DNA of 64,000 nucleotides from contig NZ_CP007140.1 in the NCBI RefSeq assembly GCF_000816105.1, positions 620,001 through 684,000 of the forward strand, read 5' to 3'. Within the stretch, counting starts at the first letter, position 1. Each line of letters starts with the position of its first letter. The notes beneath the pieces are model-generated. The model searched no databases and was not told the DNA's origin. It saw only the letters and a program-made list of their open reading frames with translations. The stretch is from Thermococcus guaymasensis DSM 11113 (lineage in GTDB: Archaea > Methanobacteriota_B > Thermococci > Thermococcales > Thermococcaceae). The translations under genes were made by a program, and so were the position numbers. Below, in pieces: positions 43,688 to 52,016 of the stretch.

Positions 43688-43717
43688 ATTCACTTGGTGA
43701 ATTATTCACTAACTGAA
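43688..43717. promoter_or_regulatory. Cluster of ATTCAC/GTGAAT inverted repeats between the NIF3-like gene and elp3
   Basis: ATTCAC-TTG-GTGAAT, then GTGAAT-T-ATTCAC, then ATTCAC-TAA-CTGAAT overlap in about 30 bp directly upstream of the minus-strand start. Successive half-sites alternate, suggesting cooperative binding of a dimeric regulator. Confidence 0.55.
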
Positions 43718-43773
43718 TATGTCCAGCAAACCCTTTTAAAACCGAGCCCCAACTCCGGCCCAGAGGTGTTGGG

Positions 43774-45546
43774 ATGGAGGATAACTTCCGGAAGGCCGTC
43801 GAGGAGCTTGCGAGACTCGTGATAAGCGGCGAGATAAAGACCCGCGAGGAGCTTAACAGGTACAAGATAGCCGTGTCCAGGAAGTATCGCCTCTCAAAGA
43901 TTCCCGGTAATTCTGACATTCTCAAGGCCATTCCCGAAGAGAGAAGGGAGGAGTTCAGGGATTTGCTGAAGAGGAAGCCGACGAGGACGATAAGCGGTGT
44001 CGCTGTCGTCGCCATGATGACAAAGCCCTTCCCCTGCCCCCACGGGCGCTGTATCTACTGCCCCGGCGGGCCGGCAGTGGGTTCGCCTCAAAGCTACACC
44101 GGGAGAGAGCCTTCCGCCCTGAGGGCAATCCAGAGCGCCTACCATCCATACATCATCATGATGCGCAGGTTAAAGCAGCTCACCGACATAGGCCACGACG
44201 TGGACAAGGTCGAGGTTATAATTCAGGGCGGGACTTTTCCAGCGGTTGACCTGGACTACCAGGAGTGGTTCGTCAAGTGCGCCTTCAAGGCGATGAACGA
44301 CTTTCCGCACTTTAAGGATATAGAAAACCTCGAAGAGAAGCTGATAAGGCTGATAGTGAAGAAGGACGAGTCCGTTTTTGAGGAAGACCCTAAGTTCCGC
44401 GAGGCCTGGCTTAAAACGCACTCAAAGCCCTACTACTACCTCGAAGACGAGCAGAGGAAGAACGAGAGGGCAAAGGTGAGGATGGTCGGCCTAACCATAG
44501 AGACCCGTCCGGACTGGGCATTCGAGAGGCACATAGACAGAATGCTCAAGCTGGGAACTACGCGCGTTGAGCTTGGCGTCCAGACGGTTTTCAACTTCAT
44601 CCACGAGAGGACGAGGCGCGGTCACGGCGTCGAGGAGATAGTTAGAGCTACACAGCTTCTCCGCGATGCCGGGTTGAAGATAAACTACCACATAATGCCC
44701 GGTCTGCCGGGGAGCAACTTCGAGCGCGACCTCTACACCTTCCACACAATCTTTGAAGATCCGCGTTTCAGGCCTGACATGCTCAAGATATACCCGACGC
44801 TCGTTACGAGGGACGCCCCCCTCTACCGCTGGTGGAAAGAGGGCAAATACCGCCCCTACCGCACGGAGGAGGCCGTGGAGCTCCTCGTCGAGGCCTACAA
44901 GCTCTTCCCGAAGTGGGTCCGCGTCATGAGAATTCAGCGCGACATTCCAGTCCAGCTCATCGTTGACGGTGTCAAGCACTCCAACTTGGGCCAGCTTGTA
45001 TTCAACGAGCTCATCAGGCGGGGCATAAGGCCGAGAGAGATTAGGTTTAGAGAAGTCGGCCACATGATGGAGAAGTTTGGAATCCAGCCGGAAGTTGAGC
45101 ACATCAGGCTCCTCCGCGAGGACTACGAGGCGGCTGGCGGAAAGGAGATTTTCCTCAGCTTTGAAGATACCAAGAACGACATCCTCATAGGCTTCCTCCG
45201 CCTGAGGATTCCGAGCGAGAGGGCCCACAGGAAGGAGATAAACTGCTGTCCTTCAGCCATAGTCAGGGAGCTCCACGTTTACGGCCCGCTCGTGCCGATA
45301 GGCGGAAAGCCGAAGTACGAGTGGCAGCACCGCGGCTACGGAAGGGAGCTGCTGGCAGAGGCCGAGAGAATAGCGAGGGAGGAGTTCGACGTTAAGAAAA
45401 TGCTCGTCATAAGCGGCGTTGGGGTCAGGGAGTACTACAGGAAGTTCGGCTACAGAAAGAACGGGCCCTATGTTGCAAAGAGGCTCGACAGGGGCTACGC
45501 CGATTACAAAAAGAGTAAAGAATTCGACGCCCACCTGAACACGTGA
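43774..45546 (+). CDS. elp3: Elp3-type tRNA uridine acetyltransferase (radical SAM/GNAT)
   Basis: The 590-residue protein joins an N-terminal extension, a radical SAM domain with the cluster motif FPCPHGRCIYCPGG (about residues 88-101), and a C-terminal GNAT domain (RELHVYGPLVPIG; WQHRGYGRELLAEAERIAR; VISGVGVREYYRKFGYR). It modifies the wobble uridine of tRNAs, in archaea without other Elongator subunits. A TATA-like CCTTTTAAAACC at about 43731 and a GAGGTGTTGGG site precede the ATG. Confidence 0.96.
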   Translation: MEDNFRKAVEELARLVISGEIKTREELNRYKIAVSRKYRLSKIPGNSDILKAIPEERREEFRDLLKRKPTRTISGVAVVAMMTKPFPCPHGRCIYCPGGPAVGSPQSYTGREPSALRAIQSAYHPYIIMMRRLKQLTDIGHDVDKVEVIIQGGTFPAVDLDYQEWFVKCAFKAMNDFPHFKDIENLEEKLIRLIVKKDESVFEEDPKFREAWLKTHSKPYYYLEDEQRKNERAKVRMVGLTIETRPDWAFERHIDRMLKLGTTRVELGVQTVFNFIHERTRRGHGVEEIVRATQLLRDAGLKINYHIMPGLPGSNFERDLYTFHTIFEDPRFRPDMLKIYPTLVTRDAPLYRWWKEGKYRPYRTEEAVELLVEAYKLFPKWVRVMRIQRDIPVQLIVDGVKHSNLGQLVFNELIRRGIRPREIRFREVGHMMEKFGIQPEVEHIRLLREDYEAAGGKEIFLSFEDTKNDILIGFLRLRIPSERAHRKEINCCPSAIVRELHVYGPLVPIGGKPKYEWQHRGYGRELLAEAERIAREEFDVKKMLVISGVGVREYYRKFGYRKNGPYVAKRLDRGYADYKKSKEFDAHLNT

Positions 45547-45555
45547 GGTGATTTT

Positions 45556-46071
45556 ATGCGCTTCAAACCGAGACCCTTCAACGAACCCGCTGGCTTCCGC
45601 TGTCTCTACTGCCTCGACTGCTGCAGGGGGAGGCACATCTACCTGACCCTGAAGGATATAGAGAGAATTGCTAGGGCCGGCCATGACCCTCAGGACTTCG
45701 TGACGTTTTCCATTGAGGGCGACAAGGTGCGCTTCGTCCTCGCCGTGAGGGAGTGGGATTTGGGCTGCGTTTTCCACGACCCCGAGACCGGGAAGTGCAC
45801 AATCCACAAAGTTAGGCCTCTCATATGCCGCATCTATCCTTTCATGGTCTCAAGAAAGCCCCTCGGAGTTGAGGGCGAGAAACCGTTCCACTACAAGGGC
45901 AAAGAGCTATGGCTCTACTACGACGAGAGCTGTCCCGGAGTAAACGCCGACGAGCCTGAAACAATGATAACACCGGAGGAGATAGCAGAGCTTGGCCTTG
46001 AGTTTGAAGAAGAGTTTGAGAGAACCGATATAGAGGGCTTTGCGGAGCTTTTGGCGGGGCTCGAAGGCTAA
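45556..46071 (+). CDS. YkgJ-family cysteine-cluster protein
   Basis: This 171-residue protein has [22 protein letters not shown] near the N-terminus, [28 protein letters not shown] in the middle, and a later ESCPG. This is the cysteine pattern of the YkgJ (CxxCxxCC) family, thought to bind zinc or iron. It follows elp3 after 9 nt with a GAGGTGAT site, so it is probably co-transcribed. Its role is unknown; the linkage suggests nothing firm. Confidence 0.88.
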   Translation: MRFKPRPFNEPAGFRCLYCLDCCRGRHIYLTLKDIERIARAGHDPQDFVTFSIEGDKVRFVLAVREWDLGCVFHDPETGKCTIHKVRPLICRIYPFMVSRKPLGVEGEKPFHYKGKELWLYYDESCPGVNADEPETMITPEEIAELGLEFEEEFERTDIEGFAELLAGLEG

Positions 46072-46102
46072 GCTTTTAAGCCCCCCCACCAATTCCAAAA
46101 AC

Positions 46103-46609
46103 ATGAGCGAGGAACTCCGCTACCGCCGTGCCTCCGCATGGGAGTACGACCTCATACTCCGCGAGGCCGAGAAGTACGGTGAGCTTGAGCACCACTTCTT
46201 TGCCGTCGTTGAGGGCAAGTTTAGGGACGTTTACGCCGTCAACGAAAGGGTATGGGCCGAGCTTGAGGGCCTAAAAATCAAACCCTACGCCTATGGGACG
46301 TTTGTGGGCACGATAAAGGTCGATAGGAACCTCGTGGAGAAGTTCTATCCCAACGTCGAGTTCTTCTACTTCGTGAAGGTTGAGAAGAACTACGCAGTTC
46401 TGAGCCCAAAGGCAGGCTTCCTCTTCACCACTGGAAAAGACGTACCGAGGAGCGGCGTCCGAAAATACGTCTGGCAGGGGACGAAGAAGCTGGTAATATA
46501 CGACGAGAACGGCGTTATCCTCGGCATCGGCAGGATAAACCCTGAAAGCAGCCGGAAGTTCATTCTCAACGTTACTGACATCGGGGAGTTTTTGAGGAGG
46601 AGGCGCTGA
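46103..46609 (+). CDS. NIP7-like pre-PUA/PUA domain protein
   Basis: This 168-residue protein has an N-terminal pre-PUA region ([20 protein letters not shown]) and a C-terminal PUA domain with [30 protein letters not shown] and [12 protein letters not shown], as in NIP7. NIP7 takes part in ribosome assembly in eukaryotes; the archaeal protein binds RNA. The ATG at 46103 is about 25 bp after a GCTTTTAAGC TATA element, so the mRNA is probably leaderless and the longer frame from 46040 was rejected. Confidence 0.8.
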   Translation: MSEELRYRRASAWEYDLILREAEKYGELEHHFFAVVEGKFRDVYAVNERVWAELEGLKIKPYAYGTFVGTIKVDRNLVEKFYPNVEFFYFVKVEKNYAVLSPKAGFLFTTGKDVPRSGVRKYVWQGTKKLVIYDENGVILGIGRINPESSRKFILNVTDIGEFLRRRR

Positions 46610-46661
46610 CTTTTCTAACCTTGCGTAATCTTTTTAAGCTCTTCTGCCGCACACAATAATG

Positions 46662-46676
46662 GTAACTAAAGGTTAC
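46662..46676. promoter_or_regulatory. Inverted repeat before the KaiC-like gene
   Basis: GTAAC-TAAAG-GTTAC lies about 25-40 bp after a CTTTTTAAG TATA element (near 46630) and just before the ribosome-binding site. It probably covers the transcript start; the HTH protein encoded at 47462 is a candidate binder. Confidence 0.5.
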
Positions 46677-46693
46677 TAAAGGGGGTGACGCTC

Positions 46694-47440
46694 ATGGTCA
46701 GGAAAGTCAAGACTGGGATTCCCGGAATGGACGAAATTCTCCACGGGGGAATCCCCGAGAGAAACGCTGTTCTTCTCAGCGGCGGGCCGGGAACAGGAAA
46801 GACGATATTCAGCCAGCAGTTCCTCTGGAACGGCCTCCAAATGGGTGAGCCCGGCATCTACGTTGCCCTTGAGGAGCACCCGGTTCAGGTAAGGCAGAAC
46901 ATGGCCGGGTTCGGCTGGGACGTCAGGAAGTACGAGGAAGAGGGTCTCTTCGCGATGGTCGATGCCTTCACCGCTGGGATAGGCAAGAGCAAGGAGTACG
47001 AGAAGTACATCGTCCACGACCTGACCGACATAAGGGAGTTCATAGACGTCCTCAGGATGGCCGTTAAAGACCTTGGCGCCAAGCGCGTTGTTATCGACTC
47101 CGTCACGACGCTCTACATCAACAAGCCGGCGATGGCGAGGGGCATCGTCATGCAGCTCAAGCGTGTTCTAGCTGGCCTCGGAGTCACGAGCATCCTCGTG
47201 AGCCAGATAAGCGTTGGCGAGCGCGGGTTCGGCGGGCCCGGCGTCGAGCACGGCGTTGACGGCATAATAAGGCTCGACCTTGACGAGATTGACGGCGAGC
47301 TCAAGCGCTCGTTAATAGTCTGGAAGATGCGCGGAACGAGCCACAGTATGAGGAGGCACCCGTTCGATATCACCGACAGGGGAATCGTCGTTTATCCGGA
47401 CAAAGTTCTCAAGAGGAAGACCGTTGTTGAGGTTGAGTGA
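46694..47440 (+). CDS. KaiC-like single-domain RecA-fold ATPase
   Basis: This 248-residue protein has [20 protein letters not shown], a Walker A motif [18 protein letters not shown] (about residues 28-45), the acidic ALEEHP, and Walker B-like [11 protein letters not shown]. It has one domain only, unlike the double-domain clock KaiC; archaeal members are called KaiC-like or aRadC-type and may act in signalling or repair. The ATG at 46694 follows GGGGTGAC. The downstream HTH gene follows after 21 nt and is its usual companion. Confidence 0.9.
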   Translation: MVRKVKTGIPGMDEILHGGIPERNAVLLSGGPGTGKTIFSQQFLWNGLQMGEPGIYVALEEHPVQVRQNMAGFGWDVRKYEEEGLFAMVDAFTAGIGKSKEYEKYIVHDLTDIREFIDVLRMAVKDLGAKRVVIDSVTTLYINKPAMARGIVMQLKRVLAGLGVTSILVSQISVGERGFGGPGVEHGVDGIIRLDLDEIDGELKRSLIVWKMRGTSHSMRRHPFDITDRGIVVYPDKVLKRKTVVEVE

Positions 47441-47461
47441 AAACTGAAAGGGGGTGAGAAA

Positions 47462-48007
47462 ATGGAGGTTCCGCTGAACCCGGTCGGGAGGGGGGAGATA
47501 CACAGGCTTGAGAGCATACTCCTATTCGCGACGCTCTTCAGGCCCGAGGTCATAGAGCTCATAAAGGACCCGGCGGAGAGACTGACCTGGGTTGACAGCC
47601 TTGCAGTCGCTGCGGGCGCCATAGCGAGGGAGAAGGGTGGCATGACCACCAGCGAAATCGCCGAGGAGCTCGGCAGGACGGAGGCAACGATAAGGAAGCA
47701 CCTCAAGGGTGAGACCAAGGCGGGCCAGCTCGTCAGAGAAACTTATGAGCTCATAAAGCAGGGCAAGCTCGACGAGCTCGTCAGGAACGTCGAGGTTCTG
47801 GCAAAAGGCGGTCAGCTCGTCGCGATGGAGGAGTACGAGAAGCTCAGGAAGGAGAAAGAGGAGCTTGAGGCAAAGCTCAAGGAGCTCGAAGAGAAGGTCA
47901 AGAGCCTCGAAGAGGAGAACCGGACGCTCAAGGCGAAGCTTGAGAACGTCAGGAAGATACTGGGAGATACCCTCGAAAGGATAAAAGAGATAGAGAAACT
48001 ACTGTAA
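47462..48007 (+). CDS. KaiC-associated HTH regulator with C-terminal coiled coil
   Basis: This 181-residue protein has a helical N-terminal part (RLESILLFATLFRPEVIELI), an HTH (TTSEIAEELGRTEATIRKHL, about residues 62-81) and a long coiled coil from about residue 120 (EEYEKLRKEKEELEAKLKEL) to the end. It is always found next to such KaiC-like ATPases in Thermococcales, to my knowledge, and may be controlled by them. It may bind the inverted repeat at 46662-46676. Confidence 0.85.
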   Translation: MEVPLNPVGRGEIHRLESILLFATLFRPEVIELIKDPAERLTWVDSLAVAAGAIAREKGGMTTSEIAEELGRTEATIRKHLKGETKAGQLVRETYELIKQGKLDELVRNVEVLAKGGQLVAMEEYEKLRKEKEELEAKLKELEEKVKSLEEENRTLKAKLENVRKILGDTLERIKEIEKLL

Positions 48008-48008
48008 C

Positions 48009-48440
48009 TTACCCTCCTCCGTTCCCATTTCTTCTCAGGGCCTCTTCCCATGTCATTATCATGTGGGTGAAGGTGTCGTCGTCCTCTTCTATGCCGCGCT
48101 TTATCTCACTAACATGGGCGTACTTTGCCTTGAACTGCTCAAGGATATAATCGACTGCCTTCTCCGGGTCAGCCTTAGTGCCGCAGGTGTAAACATCGAG
48201 GGCAGCATAACCCTTCTCCGGCCAGGTGTGGACTGAGATATGGCTCTCGGCGACGATAACGACACCACTAACGCCAGTCGGTGAGAACTTGAAGAAGTAG
48301 CTGGATTTGACTTCCATGTTGCCGACCTTCGCCGCCTCAAGGAATATCTGCCTTATCTTATCAGCGTTACCGAGCACCTCAGGATCACAGCCAGCTGCCT
48401 CAACAACGTAGTGGAACCCTATAGTCTCGATCTCACCCAT
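48009..48440 (-). CDS. speH: S-adenosylmethionine decarboxylase proenzyme (SpeH type)
   Basis: This 143-residue protein has VVIVAESHISVHTWPEKGYA, in which cleavage between Glu65 and Ser66 makes the pyruvoyl group, and LDVYTCG with the catalytic cysteine. It supplies the aminopropyl donor for polyamines, which are abundant in hyperthermophiles. The ATG at 48440 follows GGGTGAGAG. An ACTTTAAAAAGG TATA element precedes it at about 48470. Archaeal arginine decarboxylases of the same fold exist but are mainly crenarchaeal. Confidence 0.92.
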   Translation of the reverse strand: MGEIETIGFHYVVEAAGCDPEVLGNADKIRQIFLEAAKVGNMEVKSSYFFKFSPTGVSGVVIVAESHISVHTWPEKGYAALDVYTCGTKADPEKAVDYILEQFKAKYAHVSEIKRGIEEDDDTFTHMIMTWEEALRRNGNGGG

Positions 48441-48762
48441 GGCTCTCACCCGGGGAGATGCTATGACGTACCCTTTTTAAAGTTAATCCAAAATCGAAGA
48501 GTTCTGAACTGCCTTTTTTGGTTTTAACCGGTTGAGACCTGGCCGGTAATCTATAGAACTGTTAGTTTCTGACAGTTTTTGAAATTTAATGGAAGTTTTG
48601 GATCAAACGCCAATATTACCCGCCATATGGCTCAGTTTTGAGTTTAGCACCCTACTTCTTGGCCGATCCCAACCACTAATTTTAAAACCAGCCGGCCTTC
48701 ATTATCCGTAGTGGTTCAGAGTGTGATCACCGCTCTTTAGAAAAGGGCAGCGGGGTGTTGAT
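48441..48762. other. 322-bp divergent spacer between speH and secF
   Basis: It contains the minus-strand speH promoter near 48470-48482 and, for secF, a TAATTTTAAAACC TATA element near 48678 with a leader of about 50 nt. A hairpin lies in that leader (48730-48753). The middle part (about 48500-48660) shows no reading frame or clear repeat, and I found no C/D-box pattern. Confidence 0.5.
48730..48753 (+). promoter_or_regulatory. Hairpin in the secF 5' leader
   Basis: CCGCT pairs with AGCGG and CTTT with AAAG, with GGC bulged on the 3' side and a three-base loop. It ends directly before the GGGGTGTTGAT ribosome-binding region of secF and could affect initiation. Confidence 0.4.
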
Positions 48763-49698
48763 ATGGGAACCAAAAAGCAGAAAACCAATAAGAAACCCTC
48801 CGATAAGGTACTCGAAACAAAGAGGAAGCGGCTTTCATTCCTTGCAAAGATGGAGCCGCGAAAAATGATACTCTACCCGTTGGTGGTGTTTCTGCTGGCC
48901 GCACTGATTCTGGCCCTCCACCCTCCGGAGAAGGGCATCGACCTGAAGGGTGGCGTGGTTATAACAGTCTACCAAGTTTCCGCATCTCCTGACGAGCTTG
49001 AAAGCTACGTTGAGGAGAAAACCGGAATAAATGTTAGAGCAGAGGAATTCAAGGACCCCGTGACAGGTCTATCTGGGATTAGGCTCTACGCCCCAGCGGG
49101 TTCGGATTATGGTAAAATCTCAGACGTCATACAATCGAAATACAAAGACGCGGACATAATCCCCAGAGTTGTCGACCCAACCTTCGGAGAGATAGCACAA
49201 AAGCAGGGAATTAAGGCAATAATCTACGCGTTCCTCGGAATGGCCGTGGTAGTCTTCCTGTTCTTCAGAGACCCTGTTCCGTCAGGCACTATTATCTTCT
49301 CTGCCTTCTCCGATATGCTCATAGCGCTTGCGATGATGGGAATCCTTGGCATAGAACTAACCACCGCGACGATAGCGGCGCTCTTAATGCTCATAGGTTA
49401 TACCGTTGACAGCAACATCCTCCTGACTACCAGGCTGCTCAGGAGAAAGGAAGACACCGTGGAGGACGCGTATCTTTCTGCGGTTTCGACGGGGTTCACA
49501 ATGAGCACCACCACACTGGGCGCACTCATTATCCTCTGGCTCGTCTCGACTTCAGAAGTTATAGATAGTATAACCATCGTCCTCATCTTCGGCCTGCTAG
49601 CCGACTTCATGAACACTTGGATTTTCAACGCCGGTGTGTTGAGGTGGTACATAGCCAGTCCTTACAAGTTCACCATAAAACTTAGGAGGGGTAAGTGA
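48763..49698 (+). CDS. secF: Protein translocase subunit SecF
   Basis: This 311-residue protein has a basic N-terminus, one membrane span (about 37-55), GIDLKGGVVITVY marking the start of the first periplasmic-type domain, and five C-terminal spans with IGYTVDSNILLTTRLLRRK. These are SecF hallmarks. As usual in Euryarchaeota, secF precedes secD; the two overlap by one base. With SecD it assists protein export driven by the ion gradient. Confidence 0.95.
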   Translation: MGTKKQKTNKKPSDKVLETKRKRLSFLAKMEPRKMILYPLVVFLLAALILALHPPEKGIDLKGGVVITVYQVSASPDELESYVEEKTGINVRAEEFKDPVTGLSGIRLYAPAGSDYGKISDVIQSKYKDADIIPRVVDPTFGEIAQKQGIKAIIYAFLGMAVVVFLFFRDPVPSGTIIFSAFSDMLIALAMMGILGIELTTATIAALLMLIGYTVDSNILLTTRLLRRKEDTVEDAYLSAVSTGFTMSTTTLGALIILWLVSTSEVIDSITIVLIFGLLADFMNTWIFNAGVLRWYIASPYKFTIKLRRGK

Positions 49699-51287
49699 TG
49701 GCCCGAAAAAAAGGTGTTAAAGCTTTGATACTCAACTGGAGGGTTATCCTTCTCATACTCTTCCTAATCGGCTCTATAGCCTCAATTTCAACAAGGGGAT
49801 TAACGTATGGTATAGACATAGGGGGAGGAGTTGCCCTCGTGGCAGAGCCCGAGAAATCCGTCAGCAAAGATACCCTAAACGGCATAATGACCTCCCTCCA
49901 GAACAGGCTGAACACATTCGGCGTCAAGGACATCACAATCGAGGCCCAGCATGACCCAGAAACCGGCCAGAGTCTCATCGTGGTTAAGGTCGCCAACGTC
50001 ACCCTCGATGAAGCCAAGCAGATAAAAGATCTGATAGAGAGCCAGGGTGTCCTCTACATGGAGTTCAACGGAGTGGTTTTCGCAACGGGTGCCGACATTA
50101 CAGTCTACTCGAGTAATTACGGTCTAAATCTGGATCCCCGCTATGGAGGTTGCCCTACCTGCTGGTACGTTGGGTTCGAGCTGTCCGGAAAGGCACAGAA
50201 CAAGTTCAAGGAAATTGCGGCTGGTAAGTTGGGATGGCCGGTTGATATTTACCTTGACCCGCCGGTGAACTCGCTCATGGTTGTCTCGGACAGGGTTTAC
50301 AACGAGATGCAGGACTTCTTGGGTGAGCCGGAGTCTGGGACGGGGACTCCAAAGCCCCTTGTCCAGAGGATCAGCGAGGCGTTTAACATCACCGTCATTA
50401 AATACGAAAACCAGAGTGCTGAGGAAATCGTTGAGAACGCTACAGCATTGGGCAAGGACAAGATTGTTTTTGCGGACGTCCCGGAGGAGATTTACAGCGA
50501 AGTCAAGGACTTGGTTGTCTCAAAGGATTTGGACTTGAGGGTCTCTTATTACACTCCATACCAGGGCGAGGATTTGAAAGACTTCGTCAAAAGAACCCTC
50601 AACCTCTACGGACCTTATGTGCTGCACTTCGACCCAGCAGAGGGAGGCAGCAATGGACTCCAGCTCAGCGGGAGTGCTCCCACAAAGGAGGAAGCCCTGC
50701 AGGAAGCTAAAAAAATTTACAGTGTTCTAAGGAGCGGTTCCCTCACAGTGAAGCTCCATGTAGTCAACGAGGAGTACATCTCCCCAACCCTAGGAGCCAG
50801 CTTCAAGAAGCAAGCGATTATAGCGGGAATCGGCGCGCTGATAGCGGTTCTCCTCATTGTCTACTTCCACTACAGGCGCTGGAAGATCGCCATACCAGTT
50901 GCGAGCACGAGCCTCTTTGAGGTCATCATAATCCTCGGAATAGCTGCTCTGATACGGTGGAACCTCGACCTTCCGAGTATCGCCGGTATCATAGCCGCGA
51001 TCGGTACCGGGGTTGACCAGCAGGTCGTTATTACCGACGAACTGCTCGGTGGCACCTCTGGTGGCGTTACAAGAAGGATGAGCACCCTTCGCAGAATGGC
51101 AAGGGCCTTCTTCGTCATATTCGCATCGGCAGCAACTACCATAGTGGCCATGAGCTTCCTGTTGGTTTACTTCGTTGGAACGCTCAAGGGCTTCGCGGTT
51201 ACGACAATACTCGGTGTCCTCGTAGGTGTCTTTATCACGAGACCTGCCTACGCCGAGATAGCCAAATACCTCCTCTCGCTTGAGTGA
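49698..51287 (+). CDS. secD: Protein translocase subunit SecD
   Basis: This 529-residue protein has an N-terminal span, TYGIDIGGGVALVAEP near the start of the extracytoplasmic domain, and C-terminal spans with IAAIGTGVDQQVVITDELLGG and FFVIFASAATTIVAMSFLLVYF, as in SecD. The ATG at 49698 overlaps the secF stop and follows GGAGGGG; a GTG one codon earlier is also possible. A long insertion in the external domain is typical of archaeal SecD. Confidence 0.95.
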   Translation: MARKKGVKALILNWRVILLILFLIGSIASISTRGLTYGIDIGGGVALVAEPEKSVSKDTLNGIMTSLQNRLNTFGVKDITIEAQHDPETGQSLIVVKVANVTLDEAKQIKDLIESQGVLYMEFNGVVFATGADITVYSSNYGLNLDPRYGGCPTCWYVGFELSGKAQNKFKEIAAGKLGWPVDIYLDPPVNSLMVVSDRVYNEMQDFLGEPESGTGTPKPLVQRISEAFNITVIKYENQSAEEIVENATALGKDKIVFADVPEEIYSEVKDLVVSKDLDLRVSYYTPYQGEDLKDFVKRTLNLYGPYVLHFDPAEGGSNGLQLSGSAPTKEEALQEAKKIYSVLRSGSLTVKLHVVNEEYISPTLGASFKKQAIIAGIGALIAVLLIVYFHYRRWKIAIPVASTSLFEVIIILGIAALIRWNLDLPSIAGIIAAIGTGVDQQVVITDELLGGTSGGVTRRMSTLRRMARAFFVIFASAATTIVAMSFLLVYFVGTLKGFAVTTILGVLVGVFITRPAYAEIAKYLLSLE

Positions 51288-51326
51288 TCCTTTCTTTTTT
51301 CTCATGTCTCGACGGTGGTGATGTTC

Positions 51327-52004
51327 ATGTTCGTCGTGATAATGGGTGCTGGAAGGGTCGGTTATCTCGTGGCCAAGATGCTGGAGGAGAGCGGTCACGA
51401 TGTAACCATAATCGAACAGGATCGGAGGCGGGCTCAAGATCTGTCCCTTGAGATAAACGGGTTAGTGATACAGGGCGACGCAACAGACCCAAAGACCCTT
51501 GAGGAGGCAAACATAAAGCAGGCCCACGCCTTTGCTGCTTTAACCGGAAAGGACGATGCCAATATACTCGCCTGCATACTGGCCAAGAACCTCAATCCCA
51601 ACATCTACACCGCGCTGAGGATAAGCAACCCAAAGAACAAGAGGATCTTCGAGAGGGTCGAAGACCTCAAGAAGTACTTCAACTTTATAATATCCCCCGA
51701 AGAGATCGCCGCCGAGTACATCTCACGCAACCTCTCAACTCCGGGCTTCGACAGAGTTCTGTTCCCAAGAGAGGGCGCGGAGATAGTCAGGTTCGAGATA
51801 ACACCCCAGAGCTGGGTGGCAGGAAAGGCCGTTAGAGAACTCGGCCTCCCCAAGGACGCGCTCATAGTTGCTGTTTACGACAAGAAGGGCAACCTAATGA
51901 TTCCCTCCGGGGACACCAAACTCCCTGAGGAAGGATCCATCATAATCTTCGCCAAAGCTGGAGTCCTCGACAAGGTAAAGGAGCTATTTGAAAAAACGAA
52001 ATAA
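51327..52004 (+). CDS. trkA: TrkA-type potassium channel regulatory subunit
   Basis: This 225-residue protein has an RCK-N Rossmann fold with VVIMGAGRVGYLVAKMLEES and GDATDPKTLEEANI (NAD binding), then an RCK-C domain with GKAVRELGLPKDALIVAVY and EGSIIIFAK. It gates potassium uptake through a TrkH-type channel, whose gene is not in this window. The ATG at 51327 follows GGTGGTGA and was chosen over two upstream starts. Confidence 0.92.
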   Translation: MFVVIMGAGRVGYLVAKMLEESGHDVTIIEQDRRRAQDLSLEINGLVIQGDATDPKTLEEANIKQAHAFAALTGKDDANILACILAKNLNPNIYTALRISNPKNKRIFERVEDLKKYFNFIISPEEIAAEYISRNLSTPGFDRVLFPREGAEIVRFEITPQSWVAGKAVRELGLPKDALIVAVYDKKGNLMIPSGDTKLPEEGSIIIFAKAGVLDKVKELFEKTK

Positions 52005-52016
52005 GGACGACCAGCT

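Noticed and set aside
48450-48762. C/D-box or H/ACA small RNA in the speH-secF spacer
   Set aside because: A D-like CTGA is present but no C box (RTGATGA) at a suitable distance, and no ACA-terminated hairpin pair could be drawn.
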